A stretch of 64,000 nucleotides of DNA from positions 208,095 to 272,094 of the forward strand of contig CAKZON010000020.1 of assembly GCA_937136425.1 (NCBI GenBank). The letters run 5' to 3'. Below the pieces are notes generated by a model. It did not search any database. It worked only from the letters and a program-made list of their open reading frames with translations, and was not told the origin of the DNA. This document shows positions 49,002 through 60,375 of the stretch, one piece after another. A program made the translations under genes and the position numbers. The stretch is from an uncultured Crocinitomix sp. (GTDB lineage: Bacteria > Bacteroidota > Bacteroidia > Flavobacteriales_D > Crocinitomicaceae). How positions within the stretch are numbered: the first letter of the stretch is position 1; every line of letters starts with the position of its first letter.

Positions 49002-51263
49002 CTACATCTTGATAATGATAAACTCAGTTCGTCTGTTAAACTGATGATATTTATCAAATAACTTTCTGTTTTTAGATTTGAATGCATTAATAAAGTCTTC
49101 TGTTAAAACTTGACTTTCTGCTCCGCCGTCAGCAGTAGCATCTACAGTATTTGGTGTTGATTCTCCAAATCCTTTACCATAAATACGTTCCGGGTTTGTA
49201 ATACGCTCTGCAATGTACTTCGCAGATGATTTTGCACGGCGGTCAGATAATGAACGGTTAGATGATACAGTTCCTCGAGAATCTGTATGCGAACCTAACT
49301 CTATTACCATAGTTGGGTTTTCGTTCATTACTTTAACAATCTTATCTAACTCAATTGCAGCATCTGGTCGGATGAATGATTTGTTCAAATCAAAGTAAAT
49401 TGGATTAATGTCAATGATTTTAGATAAATCAGCACCAACTTGAATTGGTTCTAACGTCAAATCTAAATCTGCATGAACCTCATATTTCCCTTCTCGATCA
49501 AACGCTGTATTGTAAGTAACTGTTTTTCCTAAATAGCCGTCTTTTTCTAATACGATATTATAACTACCACGGTCGTTTAGTTTCTTATCCGTTAGTGGCT
49601 TTAAATGATCCCCCGTAGAAGGTGTATAAATCACTTCCTCTGTTCCGGTCATATTATCTGTTAGAATGATTTTAACACTATCTATTGGCTCACCAGATTG
49701 CTTATCTGTTATCAAAGCATAAAGCGATAAACCAGGATCCTTTTCTAATTCCAAATCCACAACAATCACTTCTTCATCTGTATGCGTGTCAGCAGCATTT
49801 GTTCCATCAAAATACTTTGGTTTTTGACCTCTTAGGTTAAACGTCTTGTCTTCTTCAACGATAAATTCATAGCTACCATCTTCACCTGTTACAACAACCT
49901 CTTCATCTCCAGTTAATAAATCAAACAAAGTAACCTCAGTTGCAGCAAGAATTTCTCCTTTTTTATCTTTTGCCACCCCTTTGATTAATTTGCCAAACGT
50001 AAATGGTTTCGCTAAATCAAAACTATAGATATCATCACTTCCTTTTCCACCGTCACGGTTAGAAGAAAAATAACCCATTGTTTGCTCCTCATTTAAAATT
50101 AAAGAAAAATCATCTGAGCTACTATTAATTGGTGCGCCCAAGTTCATTACTTTACCAATTGCTAAATTTTCAGGTTTAACTTGCGCTAAAAACACATCCA
50201 ATCCGCCTAAACCAACTCGTCCATTTGAAGAGAAGAATAACATTTCACTACCAGCATGGATAAACGGAAACATTTCATCTCCCTCTGTATTTACGCGGTC
50301 GCCCAAATTAATTGCACTACCGTATGATCCGTCCTCTTTAATTTCAGCTCTGTAAAGATCAACTCCTCCAATACCACCTGGCATGTTAGAAGCAAAATAA
50401 AGCCATTTACCGTCATTACTGATGGTAGCGTGACCAACAGAATATTCATTATCGTTAAAAGGTAGTGCTTTGGGTTTTCCCCATTTACCATCTTCTAATT
50501 TAGAAGAGAACAATTGTAAACGAACCACTCCTTTAGAACTTTCTCCGTCATAGTTGTTTCTTGTAAAAATCATCATGTCACCAGCTGGATTAAATGCAAC
50601 TGGGCCTTCATGAAATTTCTTATTTACTTTACCATCTAAAACAGTAGCGTTGGATAAGGAATAATCGGCGTTTTTATTTGCAATATAAACATCTAAAAAC
50701 GGTAAGGTATTCCAGTTCCATTTTCTACGAACGGGTTTAGTGCCTTCTCGGCTTGATGCAAACACCACCTGATCTTTATAAAACATAGCTGCAAAATCTT
50801 GCTGCTCTGAATTAATATCAAGATTGTGAACGGTAAAATCAGCATTTGCTTTTTGCATTTTTTGATAAGACCCTAATTCTTTCATATACATTTTTCCACG
50901 TGAGTCTGTAACGTTCATGTTTGCATACTTTTTCATCCATTCTTCTGACTCTTCGTACTTTTCGTTTTGACGCAGTACTGATGCATAATTGTAAACATCA
51001 TCAGCGGTGTGACCATCTGTATTTACAATTTCACGGAACAATGATTCTGCCTGAACACTTTCGTGCGTTCGCATATAGCTTAGTGCCTTATTTCTTTTTA
51101 TAACTAAAGTTGAGGCATCTAGTTCACTATACTTATCAATGGCTTTATCGTAAGAAAAACTTTCGAATGCAGCGTGGGCTTTTTTCTCTTTCCCAGTAGA
51201 TTCTTGTGCCGTTGAAACGAACACTAGACTTAATGCAGCACCTAATAAAATTAACTTTTTCAT
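49002..51263 (-). CDS. OmpA-family protein with TPR-like and PD40 repeats, adhesin operon
   Basis: A 753-residue envelope protein. Signal peptide (residues 1-18), a TPR-like helical region (about 20-140, DKYSELDASTLVIKRNKAL), WD40/PD40-like repeats (about 150-420, with GPVAFNPAGDMMIFTRN, VGHATISNDGKWLYFASNMPGGIGG), one or two carboxypeptidase-regulatory-like Ig domains (about 430-610) and a C-terminal OmpA domain from 640 with IYFDLNKSFIRPDAAIELDKIVKVMN and ELGSHTDSRGTVSSNRSLSDRRAKS (peptidoglycan binding). It is the third gene of the operon after the giant adhesin and the PorP/SprF-like gene, the standard layout for SprB-like adhesins in type IX systems. Confidence 0.9.
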   Translation of the reverse strand: MKKLILLGAALSLVFVSTAQESTGKEKKAHAAFESFSYDKAIDKYSELDASTLVIKRNKALSYMRTHESVQAESLFREIVNTDGHTADDVYNYASVLRQNEKYEESEEWMKKYANMNVTDSRGKMYMKELGSYQKMQKANADFTVHNLDINSEQQDFAAMFYKDQVVFASSREGTKPVRRKWNWNTLPFLDVYIANKNADYSLSNATVLDGKVNKKFHEGPVAFNPAGDMMIFTRNNYDGESSKGVVRLQLFSSKLEDGKWGKPKALPFNDNEYSVGHATISNDGKWLYFASNMPGGIGGVDLYRAEIKEDGSYGSAINLGDRVNTEGDEMFPFIHAGSEMLFFSSNGRVGLGGLDVFLAQVKPENLAIGKVMNLGAPINSSSDDFSLILNEEQTMGYFSSNRDGGKGSDDIYSFDLAKPFTFGKLIKGVAKDKKGEILAATEVTLFDLLTGDEEVVVTGEDGSYEFIVEEDKTFNLRGQKPKYFDGTNAADTHTDEEVIVVDLELEKDPGLSLYALITDKQSGEPIDSVKIILTDNMTGTEEVIYTPSTGDHLKPLTDKKLNDRGSYNIVLEKDGYLGKTVTYNTAFDREGKYEVHADLDLTLEPIQVGADLSKIIDINPIYFDLNKSFIRPDAAIELDKIVKVMNENPTMVIELGSHTDSRGTVSSNRSLSDRRAKSSAKYIAERITNPERIYGKGFGESTPNTVDATADGGAESQVLTEDFINAFKSKNRKLFDKYHQFNRRTEFIIIKM

Positions 51264-51290
51264 TTGACTAAATTTTATCTATTCTGGTTA

Positions 51291-52226
51291 TTAGAAATAT
51301 CTTGGTGATTCAATTTTCGCTTTGTTATTGAAGATGAAATCATAACGCAACATTAGCTCATGCGAACCTGCGTTGTATCTTCCTGTGCTATTGGCAAATG
51401 ACCAATCAAACGAATACCCTAATGAAAATTGATCTGTTAAATTTACTCCGGCCAATACACCAACTGCATCACCCGTTCTGAACATTGGTCCAGCCCAAAT
51501 CATATCTTTATAATAGAACAAAGCCGTAACATCCAACTCAATTGGTGCACCAGCAGTTACTTTAAAGAAAGTTGTTGGTTTTAACTTAAGATTTCCGTTT
51601 TCAGTCAGGTCAAAGATGGTTCCAGCAATCACGTAATAGTGACGCGCTTCAGAAGCCAAGTTTGTGCCACCCGTTGTGCTATTGTTCTCAAACTTGTTTT
51701 CTAACAAACGTGGAGTTGAGATTCCAGCATAAAAGCGTGGCAATGAATAATACAAGCCAAAACCAAAATTTGGTAATAGCTGACTTTGAATATTGGATTG
51801 AAAATTAGGATCGTTATCGTCAATCGTTGTTAATGTTCCTAATTCATCTCCTCTAACATTTAACCCTCCTTTTAAACCAAAGGCTAATTTTCCTTTATCA
51901 CCTACTTTAATTTTGTAAGCAAAGTCAACGAAAATACCTGTGTTTTTTGTTGGTCCAATTTTATCGTTAATGAATGAAAGCCCTAAGCCTACTTTTTCAT
52001 TAAAAACTGGCGCGTGTAAAGTTAAAGTTTGTGTTGTTGGTGCACCGGGAAAACTTACCCACTGAGAGCGGTGCAAGCCCGTTACTGTTAATGCATTTCT
52101 ACTTCCAGCGTAACCAGGGTTAACTCCTAGTGTGTTGAAAGAATAATGTGTAAACATAGCTTCTTGTTGAGCGGATGCTTGAAAAGCACCTCCTAAGATC
52201 AACATTGCAATTATTACTTTTTTCAT
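51291..52226 (-). CDS. PorP/SprF family type IX secretion membrane protein
   Basis: A 311-residue outer-membrane protein: signal peptide (MKKVIIAMLILGGAFQASA), then the PorP/SprF beta-barrel signature (QEAMFTHYSFNTLGVNPGYAGSRNALTVTGLHRSQWVSFPGAPTTQTL, GLGLSFINDKIGP) ending with SLGYSFDWSFANSTGRYNAGSHELMLRYDF and a C-terminal aromatic. SprF-like proteins dock or export the partner giant adhesin. It is located between the giant adhesin gene (66 bases upstream) and the OmpA-type gene (27 bases downstream). Type IX-specific function is known from SprF homologues. The specific pairing is inferred from order. Confidence 0.92.
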   Translation of the reverse strand: MKKVIIAMLILGGAFQASAQQEAMFTHYSFNTLGVNPGYAGSRNALTVTGLHRSQWVSFPGAPTTQTLTLHAPVFNEKVGLGLSFINDKIGPTKNTGIFVDFAYKIKVGDKGKLAFGLKGGLNVRGDELGTLTTIDDNDPNFQSNIQSQLLPNFGFGLYYSLPRFYAGISTPRLLENKFENNSTTGGTNLASEARHYYVIAGTIFDLTENGNLKLKPTTFFKVTAGAPIELDVTALFYYKDMIWAGPMFRTGDAVGVLAGVNLTDQFSLGYSFDWSFANSTGRYNAGSHELMLRYDFIFNNKAKIESPRYF

Positions 52227-52292
52227 GTCTTTATGAATTGAAAGAGATTAAAAGTGGGCTTCGAGTGCCTCAGCCCACTTTTGTAGTTCTCT

Positions 52293-55200
52293 TTATTTAT
52301 TAATGAATACGTATCCTTTAAGGATTTCACTTCCGTCTCCTAAATCAAGTATGTAGAAGTATGTTCCTACTGGCAACTCTCTGCTTCCAGTTGTCATTCC
52401 GAACTGGTTAGTTCCATCCCAATCGTTTGGATAACCTCCGGCTACTTCATAAACTCTATTCCCCCATCTGTTGATGATTTTTAAGGTAGCATTTGGATAA
52501 GCCTCAATTCCTTCAATTACAAAGAAGTCATTGATTCCATCTCCGTCAGGCGAGAATCCGCTAGGGATTGTAAGAGTACATGGATCTGGATCTAAATAAT
52601 CCGGAATTCCATCTAAGTCACAATCATCATAAACACCATCTCCATCTTCATCACCTTCATCAATTGTTGGTGTACCGTCGTTGTCATCATCCTCATCCTG
52701 ATAATCAGGAACGCCATCACCATCTGTATCATCTGGTCCTGAACCGTCTCCACTTGGATCATTCTCTTCTTCATCTAATACTTCATCATTATCCGAATCT
52801 GTATCTTGATAATCATCCATTCCGTCACCGTCAGTATCAGGAGGATCAACTCCGCCGTCATCATCTAAACCATCTCCATTGTCATCTTCAAAATCATCAA
52901 TCGTTCCATCATCATCTTCATCTACTCCACCACCTTCAATGATATCTGGAATTCCGTCACCATCTGAATCTAATTCAGTATCATCAGGAATACCATCTCC
53001 ATTTGTATCTGTTTGTTCAGTGGTTTGATCATCATCATCCCATCCGTCACCATCTTCATCATTAAAGTCATCAATTACACCGTCTCCATCTTCATCTGGA
53101 ACCCCATTCTCTTCAGCATCTGTAATTCCATCATTGTCTGAATCTAAATCCTCATGATCTGGAACACCGTCCCCATCAAAGTCATCTAATCCATCTGTCA
53201 TGTCATCATCATCAGCTCCATCACCGTCTTCATCTGTGAAGTCATCAATCCTTCCATCTCCATCTTCATCTACTCCACCGTCTTCTAAAATGTCTGGTGT
53301 TCCGTCATTGTCTGAATCTAAATCTAAACGATCTTCAACACCATCTCCATCAGTATCCTCTGTTCCGTCAGTAGCATCATCATCATCCCATCCGTCACCA
53401 TTTGCATCTTCATCAAAATCATCTGCAATTCCGTCACCATCCATATCGTCTCCAACTTGAACAGCATCATCAATTCCATCTCCATCTAAATCGTCACCTC
53501 CTGTTTGATCAACATCTGCATAATCTGGAATTCCGTCACCATCTTCATCTGCCCAATCATCAACTAATCCATCATTGTCTTCATCAACTCCGCCATCTTC
53601 TACTCTGTCGTAAATTCCGTCGTTATCTGAATCAACATCTTGGAAGTCTGAATGACCATCACCATCTGTGTCTGGGTTTGGAATATCTTCGCCTCCATTA
53701 TCTGAATCATAAAGATCATCTAAACCATCATTGTCTGTGTCATTAACTAACGTTCCGTCGTCATTCAAATCATCAACACGTCCATCTCCGTTCTCATCTG
53801 TTCCACCGGCTTCTACAATATCTGGAATACCATCATTGTCTGAATCTAAATCGAACATATCCGGAATACCATCTCCATCTGTATCAGTTGGATTTGTTGT
53901 TGGATCACCATCACCATCTTCATCTAAATCCTCTACTAAATCTGGAATACCATCATTATCATCATCCAAATCAACTACATCTGGAATTCCATCTCCATCC
54001 GTATCGATTTCTCTAAAGTCAAGATCTCCAACTCCTGGTGCATCTGCATCTGCAATTACACCATCCGTTAATGGATCAATTGTTCCGTTACCTGCATTTG
54101 TGAAACTTGTTACTGGATCAAGTATAATTGTATCAAAAGCATCATCTAAACCGTCACCATCTGAATCTGTTCCACTTGGAACTGTATCAGGAGTACCATC
54201 ACCATCTAAATCATGTCCTTCAATAATATCACCTTCGCCATCATTGTCCGAATCTAAATCTTGATAATCTGGAGTATCGTCACCATCTGTATCAACAGGA
54301 TCAATTGGATCTCCACCAGAATCAATATCATACGCATCATCAATACCATCTCCATCCGTATCTGTTCCTGTTGGTCCGGTATAATCATCTGATGGTTGTC
54401 CTTCAATATTATCTGGAATTCCATCATCATCTGCATCAATATCTAAATAATCTGGTCCACCTGTTCCATCAGTATTAGGAACCTCTAACGCTGTTCCACC
54501 ATCTCCTGTTCCAGGAACCGTATTATCATCTGTATCTACTGTATCATCATAACCGTCACCGTCAACATCTGCAAAGTCATCAACTTGACCATCTCCATCT
54601 TCATCTGTTCCGCCTGCTTCTACAATATCTAATATTCCATCATTATCTGAATCTAAATCCAAGTAATTTGGAATTCCATCCATATCAGCATCTCCCATTG
54701 GAAGAGTTGTTCCACCATCTCCAGGACCTGGAACTGTATTATCATCTGTATCAACCTCATCAGCAAAGCCATCTCCATCAGCATCTGTATACCCATCAAT
54801 TACACCGTCACCATCTTCATCTGTTCCACCGTTTTCAATAACATCTGGAATTCCGTCGTTGTCTGAATCTAAATCTAGCACATCTGGAACTCCATCACCA
54901 TCTGTATCTGGATTATCCAAAGGTGTACCGCCTTCAGTTGTATCTACTTCATCAGCAAATCCGTCTCCGTCAGCATCAACAAAATCATCAATTACACCAT
55001 CTCCGTCGTCATCTGTTCCGCCTGCTTCAATTACATCTGGTGTACCATCATTATCTGAATCTAAGTCATGGATATCTGGGATACCATCACCATCTGAATC
55101 TGGATTGTCTAATGGTGTTCCTCCATCATCTTCATCAACCTCGTCTCCTAAACCATCTCCATCTGTATCAACAAAATCATCTAATAATCCGTCACCATCT

Positions 55201-58200
55201 TCATCTGTTCCGCCTCCTTCAATAATATCTGGAATACCGTCATTATCTGAATCAAGGTCTAATGAATCTGGAATGCCATCTCCATCTGTATCTCCATCTC
55301 CTTCTTCTAAATCTGGAATACCATCATTGTCGTCATCTAAATCCTCTGCATCACAAATACCATCACCGTCAGAATCAGGATCAAACGTAATCGATACTTC
55401 ATCAAAACTATCAGGACATGCCCCGTTTGAAATTGTCCAACGGAACGTATTAACACCAGGTGTTAAACCAGTAACCTCAGTATCAAAAGCATCAGGATCA
55501 GTAATTGAACCACCTCCAGTAATCACTGTCCAGGTTCCTGTACCAACAACAGGATCATTTCCTTCTAACGTTGCTGTAGTAGTTAAACATAACTCTTGAT
55601 CTTCTCCTGCATTTGCAGCAGTTGGAGCTGCATCTACATTAATAGTAATTTCATCAAAGCTATCTGCACATGGTGCATTTGAAATTGTCCAACGGAAAGT
55701 ATTAGCTCCAACTGTTAAACCTGTTACGCCAGAGTTAAATGCTGTTGGCGTAGTTACTGAACCACCACCAGAAATTACAGTCCACAAACCAGTACCAACT
55801 GCTGGATTATTCCCAGCCAACGTAGCCGTACCTGGATCAACACAAACATCTTGGTCCGGTCCTGCATTCGCAGTTGAAGGACTATCGCTTACGGTAATAG
55901 TAATCTCGTCAAAACTATCTGCACATGGTGCATTTGAAATTGTCCAACGGAAAGTATTAACACCAACGGTTAAACCTGTTACGCCAGAGTTAAACGCTGT
56001 TGGAGTAGTTACTGTTGCTCCACCAGCAGTTACTGTCCAAGCACCAGTGCCTACACCCGGATCATTACCAGCCAAGGTAGCAGTTCCAGGATCAATACAA
56101 GCCGTTTGGTCAGGACCAGCATTTGAAGTTGTTGGTACATCTGTAACAACAATTGTAATTTCATCTGTACTTGTTGGGCAATCTACACCATTTGTAATTG
56201 TCCAAACAAAAGTGTTTACACCCAAGGTTAAACCTGTTACACCAGAGTTAAACGCTGTTGGTGTTGTTACGGAAGATCCACCTGCAGTTACAGTCCATAA
56301 ACCTGTTCCTACACCTGGGTTATTACCTGCTAGTGTAGCAGTTCCAGGAGAAAGACAAGATGTTTGGTCAGGACCAGCATTTGAAGTTGTTGGTGCTTCA
56401 AAATAATCTGTAATAGTAATTATCACTGTATCTGCACAACCAACATAAGCTTCTCTAATTGCATAGTAAGTTCCGGCAGCGTCTGCTTCGGTTACTGGTG
56501 CAAATACATCATCAAAATATTCATATCCTAATTCATCATATGGAAAATCTGCAAATACAACCCCATCACAATAACTTGCAACGGTAGTATCTGGAGGAAG
56601 TACACAATCCGAAATATCAATTACAATAGATGTAGTTCCGTCAAGCGGGCAACCATCTACATCAAAAATACCTGGGTTACTTTCATTATTAAATTCATTT
56701 CCTGATACCTCTCCAGTACCGTATATGTAAGCTTGATTGTCTACTATATTATCACATGTTAAATGAACACAATCATCAATTGCTACAGCACAGAATGTAA
56801 ACACCGTACTATCAACACCTGTCGGGCTGTTTTCTACTTCACCTCCCATTGCATCATCTGCAAAATCTCCAATATTTACACGAACGAAATGATCAGTAGC
56901 ATCATAAAAAGCTTGGTCATCACCAGTAGCATCAGTTTTAACACCAGCATTTGGTCCGAACGTTATTTCTATTGATTCTGGAACATACTCAATATTATCA
57001 GCAAGCGTGTCTATAACATAGGTATCAATAGAAGGGTCAGATCCGATATTGTTTCCAACCACTGTATACTTCAATGTATCACCCGGTTCTAAAACACCAC
57101 CATTTAAATCTTCAACACGAACGCCCGCTCTTACGTCTGGTTCGTAAACATCAATTGCCAATGTTATCACCTGTACTTGAACAGTTTCATTACTGGTTGT
57201 TACTTTAACGTTTGCGGCTGTTTCTGAATTTCCGATATAAGCAAAGCCTGAATTATCTGGCTCAAAAATATCTGCATCAATACAAATGTTATTCTGTCTT
57301 AAAGGATTTTGAGATGTGCTAACTGATCCAGCAGTTGACTGAGAAAAGTTAAAAATATCATCTGCAGGATTAAGCGCATCTGAAATTGGTACATAACCAG
57401 CACCGCCGTCAAATAACAAAGAATCTCCTACGAAACCTCTATCTCCATCATAACCATATACTCCAACCTCAAATGTAACTGGTCCAGAAGCTGGTGTCAA
57501 GAAACCTGAAATACCAACCTCAACTTCGGTTCCAGTATTATTAACATTTACTAAACCATCAAATACATTGAGGTTACGCATTGGTAATAAATCATTTTCG
57601 TAAACTACAACGATATTCCAACCACCCCAGCGATTAGAACCTCCACCTAAACGGCTGTATACATCTGCAACGGTGTATAAGGATTGGATTGGGTTATCTT
57701 GAATTATGCTTGTAATATCAGCAAAACAATAATATACTCTGTTTCCTAAACCTTCTGCAGCACCTGCGTCAATTACAACATCAGCTGAAACATCCATATA
57801 TCCACCACCATTGGCGTCAATTCGAATATCACCTCTATTTAAGAACTCTAAATCATCATCATCTGCACGGCCACCCCAATAGATTCCTGCAAAAACAACA
57901 TCACTACATGTTGAAAGATCTAAACTGTCTGAGCTTGAACTAAAAGTGGTAGCATCACCATCAATATCAATATACTCAGCAACATGATCATTGTTTTGAC
58001 TCCAACTTGCAAAGGTTGGTGGCAATTGCGTGTCTAAATCTGCACAATTTGCACCCCCACCCCCAGTTCCATCACATTGAAGTATTGCGTTTGAAACGAA
58101 ATCAATACTTCCTTTGGCCGACGTTGAATACCTCAACGCAAAAGGCGCCACTGTTTGGCTGTATGCACCTATACTTGATAAAAAGATGCAGACAAACAAA

Positions 58201-58226
58201 GAGCGTAATAGTAAAGTTTTTCTCAT
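52293..58226 (-). CDS. Giant surface adhesin with Ig-like and acidic TSP3-type repeats
   Basis: A 1977-residue secreted protein. Residues 1-23 are a signal peptide. Residues 25-360 are a large N-terminal domain of unclear fold, followed by a DUF11-like segment (about 365-550, [30 protein letters not shown]). Residues about 611-948 hold four ~80-residue repeats (NAGPDQ-type Ig/SprB-like). Residues about 950-1884 are a very long run of calcium-binding thrombospondin type 3-like repeats ([29 protein letters not shown]). Residues about 1885-1977 are a gliding-motility-associated C-terminal domain ([29 protein letters not shown], then [10 protein letters not shown]) used for type IX export. It heads the operon with PorP/SprF and OmpA-type partners. 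Confidence 0.92.
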   Translation of the reverse strand: MRKTLLLRSLFVCIFLSSIGAYSQTVAPFALRYSTSAKGSIDFVSNAILQCDGTGGGGANCADLDTQLPPTFASWSQNNDHVAEYIDIDGDATTFSSSSDSLDLSTCSDVVFAGIYWGGRADDDDLEFLNRGDIRIDANGGGYMDVSADVVIDAGAAEGLGNRVYYCFADITSIIQDNPIQSLYTVADVYSRLGGGSNRWGGWNIVVVYENDLLPMRNLNVFDGLVNVNNTGTEVEVGISGFLTPASGPVTFEVGVYGYDGDRGFVGDSLLFDGGAGYVPISDALNPADDIFNFSQSTAGSVSTSQNPLRQNNICIDADIFEPDNSGFAYIGNSETAANVKVTTSNETVQVQVITLAIDVYEPDVRAGVRVEDLNGGVLEPGDTLKYTVVGNNIGSDPSIDTYVIDTLADNIEYVPESIEITFGPNAGVKTDATGDDQAFYDATDHFVRVNIGDFADDAMGGEVENSPTGVDSTVFTFCAVAIDDCVHLTCDNIVDNQAYIYGTGEVSGNEFNNESNPGIFDVDGCPLDGTTSIVIDISDCVLPPDTTVASYCDGVVFADFPYDELGYEYFDDVFAPVTEADAAGTYYAIREAYVGCADTVIITITDYFEAPTTSNAGPDQTSCLSPGTATLAGNNPGVGTGLWTVTAGGSSVTTPTAFNSGVTGLTLGVNTFVWTITNGVDCPTSTDEITIVVTDVPTTSNAGPDQTACIDPGTATLAGNDPGVGTGAWTVTAGGATVTTPTAFNSGVTGLTVGVNTFRWTISNAPCADSFDEITITVSDSPSTANAGPDQDVCVDPGTATLAGNNPAVGTGLWTVISGGGSVTTPTAFNSGVTGLTVGANTFRWTISNAPCADSFDEITINVDAAPTAANAGEDQELCLTTTATLEGNDPVVGTGTWTVITGGGSITDPDAFDTEVTGLTPGVNTFRWTISNGACPDSFDEVSITFDPDSDGDGICDAEDLDDDNDGIPDLEEGDGDTDGDGIPDSLDLDSDNDGIPDIIEGGGTDEDGDGLLDDFVDTDGDGLGDEVDEDDGGTPLDNPDSDGDGIPDIHDLDSDNDGTPDVIEAGGTDDDGDGVIDDFVDADGDGFADEVDTTEGGTPLDNPDTDGDGVPDVLDLDSDNDGIPDVIENGGTDEDGDGVIDGYTDADGDGFADEVDTDDNTVPGPGDGGTTLPMGDADMDGIPNYLDLDSDNDGILDIVEAGGTDEDGDGQVDDFADVDGDGYDDTVDTDDNTVPGTGDGGTALEVPNTDGTGGPDYLDIDADDDGIPDNIEGQPSDDYTGPTGTDTDGDGIDDAYDIDSGGDPIDPVDTDGDDTPDYQDLDSDNDGEGDIIEGHDLDGDGTPDTVPSGTDSDGDGLDDAFDTIILDPVTSFTNAGNGTIDPLTDGVIADADAPGVGDLDFREIDTDGDGIPDVVDLDDDNDGIPDLVEDLDEDGDGDPTTNPTDTDGDGIPDMFDLDSDNDGIPDIVEAGGTDENGDGRVDDLNDDGTLVNDTDNDGLDDLYDSDNGGEDIPNPDTDGDGHSDFQDVDSDNDGIYDRVEDGGVDEDNDGLVDDWADEDGDGIPDYADVDQTGGDDLDGDGIDDAVQVGDDMDGDGIADDFDEDANGDGWDDDDATDGTEDTDGDGVEDRLDLDSDNDGTPDILEDGGVDEDGDGRIDDFTDEDGDGADDDDMTDGLDDFDGDGVPDHEDLDSDNDGITDAEENGVPDEDGDGVIDDFNDEDGDGWDDDDQTTEQTDTNGDGIPDDTELDSDGDGIPDIIEGGGVDEDDDGTIDDFEDDNGDGLDDDGGVDPPDTDGDGMDDYQDTDSDNDEVLDEEENDPSGDGSGPDDTDGDGVPDYQDEDDDNDGTPTIDEGDEDGDGVYDDCDLDGIPDYLDPDPCTLTIPSGFSPDGDGINDFFVIEGIEAYPNATLKIINRWGNRVYEVAGGYPNDWDGTNQFGMTTGSRELPVGTYFYILDLGDGSEILKGYVFINK

Positions 58227-58228
58227 AA

Positions 58229-58599
58229 CTAATTGTTAATTAATATAATCGCGGCATGTTAAAACCGCGAAGGTATAAATAAATCGATTTAAACAAGGCT
58301 TATTATCGGTGAAATGTCTTAATTCTCGGATAAGTGGAAATACCTAATTTTTACCATGAAACACTATTTTTTTACCTTTTAACCTTGAAATTGTGTCGAT
58401 TAAATGAAAACGACATACAAGGTGGTAGTTTATGATTATTGTCATTTTTTCGAAAAAAACTAGGTATAAAAAACTAGATAAAATTGCATGAAACTCACAA
58501 CCCGTCTCAATTACAGGAATTAGTAAGACGAAAAGACATTTTTATAAGACCAACGACCAAAACGACCCCATTAACTGAATTAAAGAAAAATAATTTGAA
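58229..58599. other. Intergenic region between adhesin and NupC operons
   Basis: A 371-base region with no open reading frame worth calling. It contains the inverted repeat 58249-58270 in the adhesin leader and a TTTTTTCGAAAAAA palindrome at 58445-58458 of uncertain meaning. No clear TAnnTTTG promoter for the minus-strand adhesin operon and no strong terminator for the upstream nupC gene were recognised. Confidence 0.5.
58249..58270. promoter_or_regulatory. GC-rich hairpin in adhesin operon leader
   Basis: TCGCGG at 58249-58254 and CCGCGA at 58265-58270 are perfectly complementary around a 10-base loop, in otherwise AT-rich DNA, 23-44 bases before the adhesin start codon (58226). It may be an mRNA stabiliser, translation control structure or operator. 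Confidence 0.5.
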
Positions 58600-60141
58600 T
58601 TAGTATAACATTCCAACAATTGCTGCCGTCATAAGACTAGCAATTGTTCCAGCTAAAAGTGCTCGCATACCTAATTTAGAAAGAAGGCCTTTTCTAGAAG
58701 GAACCAAGGAGCCGATTCCTCCAATTTGAATTCCGATTGAAGCGAAATTTGCAAAACCACACAACATATAAGTGCTGATTATAATTGATTTTTGTGAGAG
58801 TTGCCCAGCTTCTCTCATTTCACCTAATCTAGGATAGGCAATAAATTCGTTTAATACCGTTTTTTGACCCAAAAGCTCACCAACAGCAACAATATCAGGA
58901 CCATCAACACCAATTAACCAAACAATTGGCGCTCCGATATAACCAAGAATAAACTGAAATGAAAGTCCATCTTTATAAGGTGTATTTTCAGCAATAACAT
59001 CATTTAAAGTTGTAACATCACCAATGCCACTTAAAATTCCATTTCCTAATGCCATTAAAGCAATAAAAACCAAAAGCATTGCTCCAACATTAACAGCCAG
59101 CTTTAAACCATCTGATGTTCCATTAGAAATAGCTTCTAATAAATTGGTTCCTATTTTTTGTTTATCGATTTTGAGATCCTGATTAATTTCTTCCGTTTCA
59201 GGAATTAAGATTTTAGCAGCTACAATTGCTGCAGGCGCAGAAATAATGGACGCCGTTAATAAATGCTTTGCGAAAAAGGCTTGTTGCACCGGATCGTCAC
59301 CACCTAAGAAATTAACATAGGCGGCTAATACACCTCCAGCTATAGTGGCCATTCCTCCTGTCATCAAACACATCATTTCTGACTTAGTCATTCCTAAGAG
59401 ATAAGGCTTAACTAAAAGAGGAGATTCCGTTTGACCTAAGAATACGTTACCCGCAGCAGCCAGACTTTCGGCACCTGAAAGGCGCATGAATTTTTTCATG
59501 ATCCAAGCAAAAGCGTAAACCACTTTTTGCAACACTCCTAAATAATAAAGAGCGCTCATTAAAGCTGAGAAGAAAATAATAGTAGGTAAAACTTTAACGG
59601 CAAATGTTACTAAAGGCGCTTGTACAATTCCAATTCCTAATTGACCAAAAAGGAAATCAACTCCATCATCTGTATAACCAATTAAGGTGACAAATTTTTG
59701 ACTTATCCAATGAAAGCCGCCTTCTATAAACGGAACTTTTAGTACTAGAATTGCGATAACGATTTGCAAGGCTGTTCCTTTTGCCACCAACGCCCAATCA
59801 ATACGCTTACGATTACTAGAAAATAAGAACGTAATGACAATTAATGCTGTAATCCCTAGCGCACCTCTTAAAATAGACCAAAATGAAAGTCTTCTTTCTA
59901 CTGGTTGAATGCGTGTATAATTATGTGACTCACCATCAATATTAAAAGTTAAATGGTTATCATTTATTGTTTGTAAAAGTATTTGATTTGATTTGATACC
60001 AGGAACCATTTGACCCTCTGAACTAGACGCAACAATTTGGTCGTTTTCATAAAAGTCAATATTAGCGTTTCCTGCAGCAACATTGTCTACTGCAATAGAA
60101 TCAACAGTATAGGTTTGGGGCTCAACAAAAGACAATGTCAT
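58600..60141 (-). CDS. nupC: NupC-family concentrative nucleoside transporter
   Basis: From the only in-frame ATG (60141) a 513-residue protein is read, with a beta-rich segment before the first membrane helix near residue 90 and then the CNT fold: RIDWALVAKGTALQIVIAILVLKVP, VLPTIIFFSALMSALYYLGVLQKVV, AGNVFLGQTESPLLVKPYL (substrate motif), GGMATIAGGVLAAYVNFLG, and YMLCGFANFASIGIQIGGIGSLVPSRKG. It would import nucleosides with sodium or protons. The open frame continues upstream of this ATG through a lipoprotein-like domain, described separately, so the true protein may be about 75 residues longer. Confidence 0.9.
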   Translation of the reverse strand: MTLSFVEPQTYTVDSIAVDNVAAGNANIDFYENDQIVASSSEGQMVPGIKSNQILLQTINDNHLTFNIDGESHNYTRIQPVERRLSFWSILRGALGITALIVITFLFSSNRKRIDWALVAKGTALQIVIAILVLKVPFIEGGFHWISQKFVTLIGYTDDGVDFLFGQLGIGIVQAPLVTFAVKVLPTIIFFSALMSALYYLGVLQKVVYAFAWIMKKFMRLSGAESLAAAGNVFLGQTESPLLVKPYLLGMTKSEMMCLMTGGMATIAGGVLAAYVNFLGGDDPVQQAFFAKHLLTASIISAPAAIVAAKILIPETEEINQDLKIDKQKIGTNLLEAISNGTSDGLKLAVNVGAMLLVFIALMALGNGILSGIGDVTTLNDVIAENTPYKDGLSFQFILGYIGAPIVWLIGVDGPDIVAVGELLGQKTVLNEFIAYPRLGEMREAGQLSQKSIIISTYMLCGFANFASIGIQIGGIGSLVPSRKGLLSKLGMRALLAGTIASLMTAAIVGMLY

Positions 60142-60375
60142 TGAATCGCCATTGTGCTGCCAATCACCTTCAATTTCTCCAGGATACCACCCTGTTACTA
60201 CAAATTTTTGATCTGCTCCTTGCGATAAAAAAGCAAGTTGATTTGTATCTCCCTGCGCACTAATCTCTATCCAATTCCCTACTAAAATATCTTCTTTTTC
60301 ATTTCCACATGAAAAAAAGAAAAGGCATAGCCCAACTAATAGCAGTATAGATTTAGATTTTATCAGGGTTCTAAT
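60142..60375 (-). other. Lipoprotein-like N-terminal extension of NupC, non-ATG start
   Basis: The NupC frame stays open back to a TGA at about 60387. Before the ATG at 60141 it encodes a complete lipoprotein signal (IKSKSILLLVGLCLFFFSC) followed by a compact beta-rich domain (DILVGNWIEISAQGDTNQ, DQKFVVTGWYPGEIEGDWQ) that continues into the annotated protein. No ATG, GTG or TTG is available. Possible starts are ATT at 60375 (overlapping the TAG of the upstream gene as ATTAG) or CTG at 60366. This looks like a lipocalin-like lipoprotein domain fused to NupC with a rare start codon, or a start codon lost by mutation. Confidence 0.65.

Noticed and set aside
52575..55375. Regularly repeated DNA that might be taken for a CRISPR or satellite array
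   Set aside because: The periodicity follows codons of Asp/Gly-rich repeats in one long frame, and unit lengths vary, with no spacer pattern.
52580..55599. Several plus-strand open frames opposite the giant adhesin
   Set aside because: They are Ser/Pro- or His/Leu-rich products of the acidic repeat read backwards, with no domain and no start context.
58445..58458. TTTTTTCGAAAAAA palindrome
   Set aside because: A simple A/T palindrome in AT-rich DNA, with no nearby promoter element or second copy.
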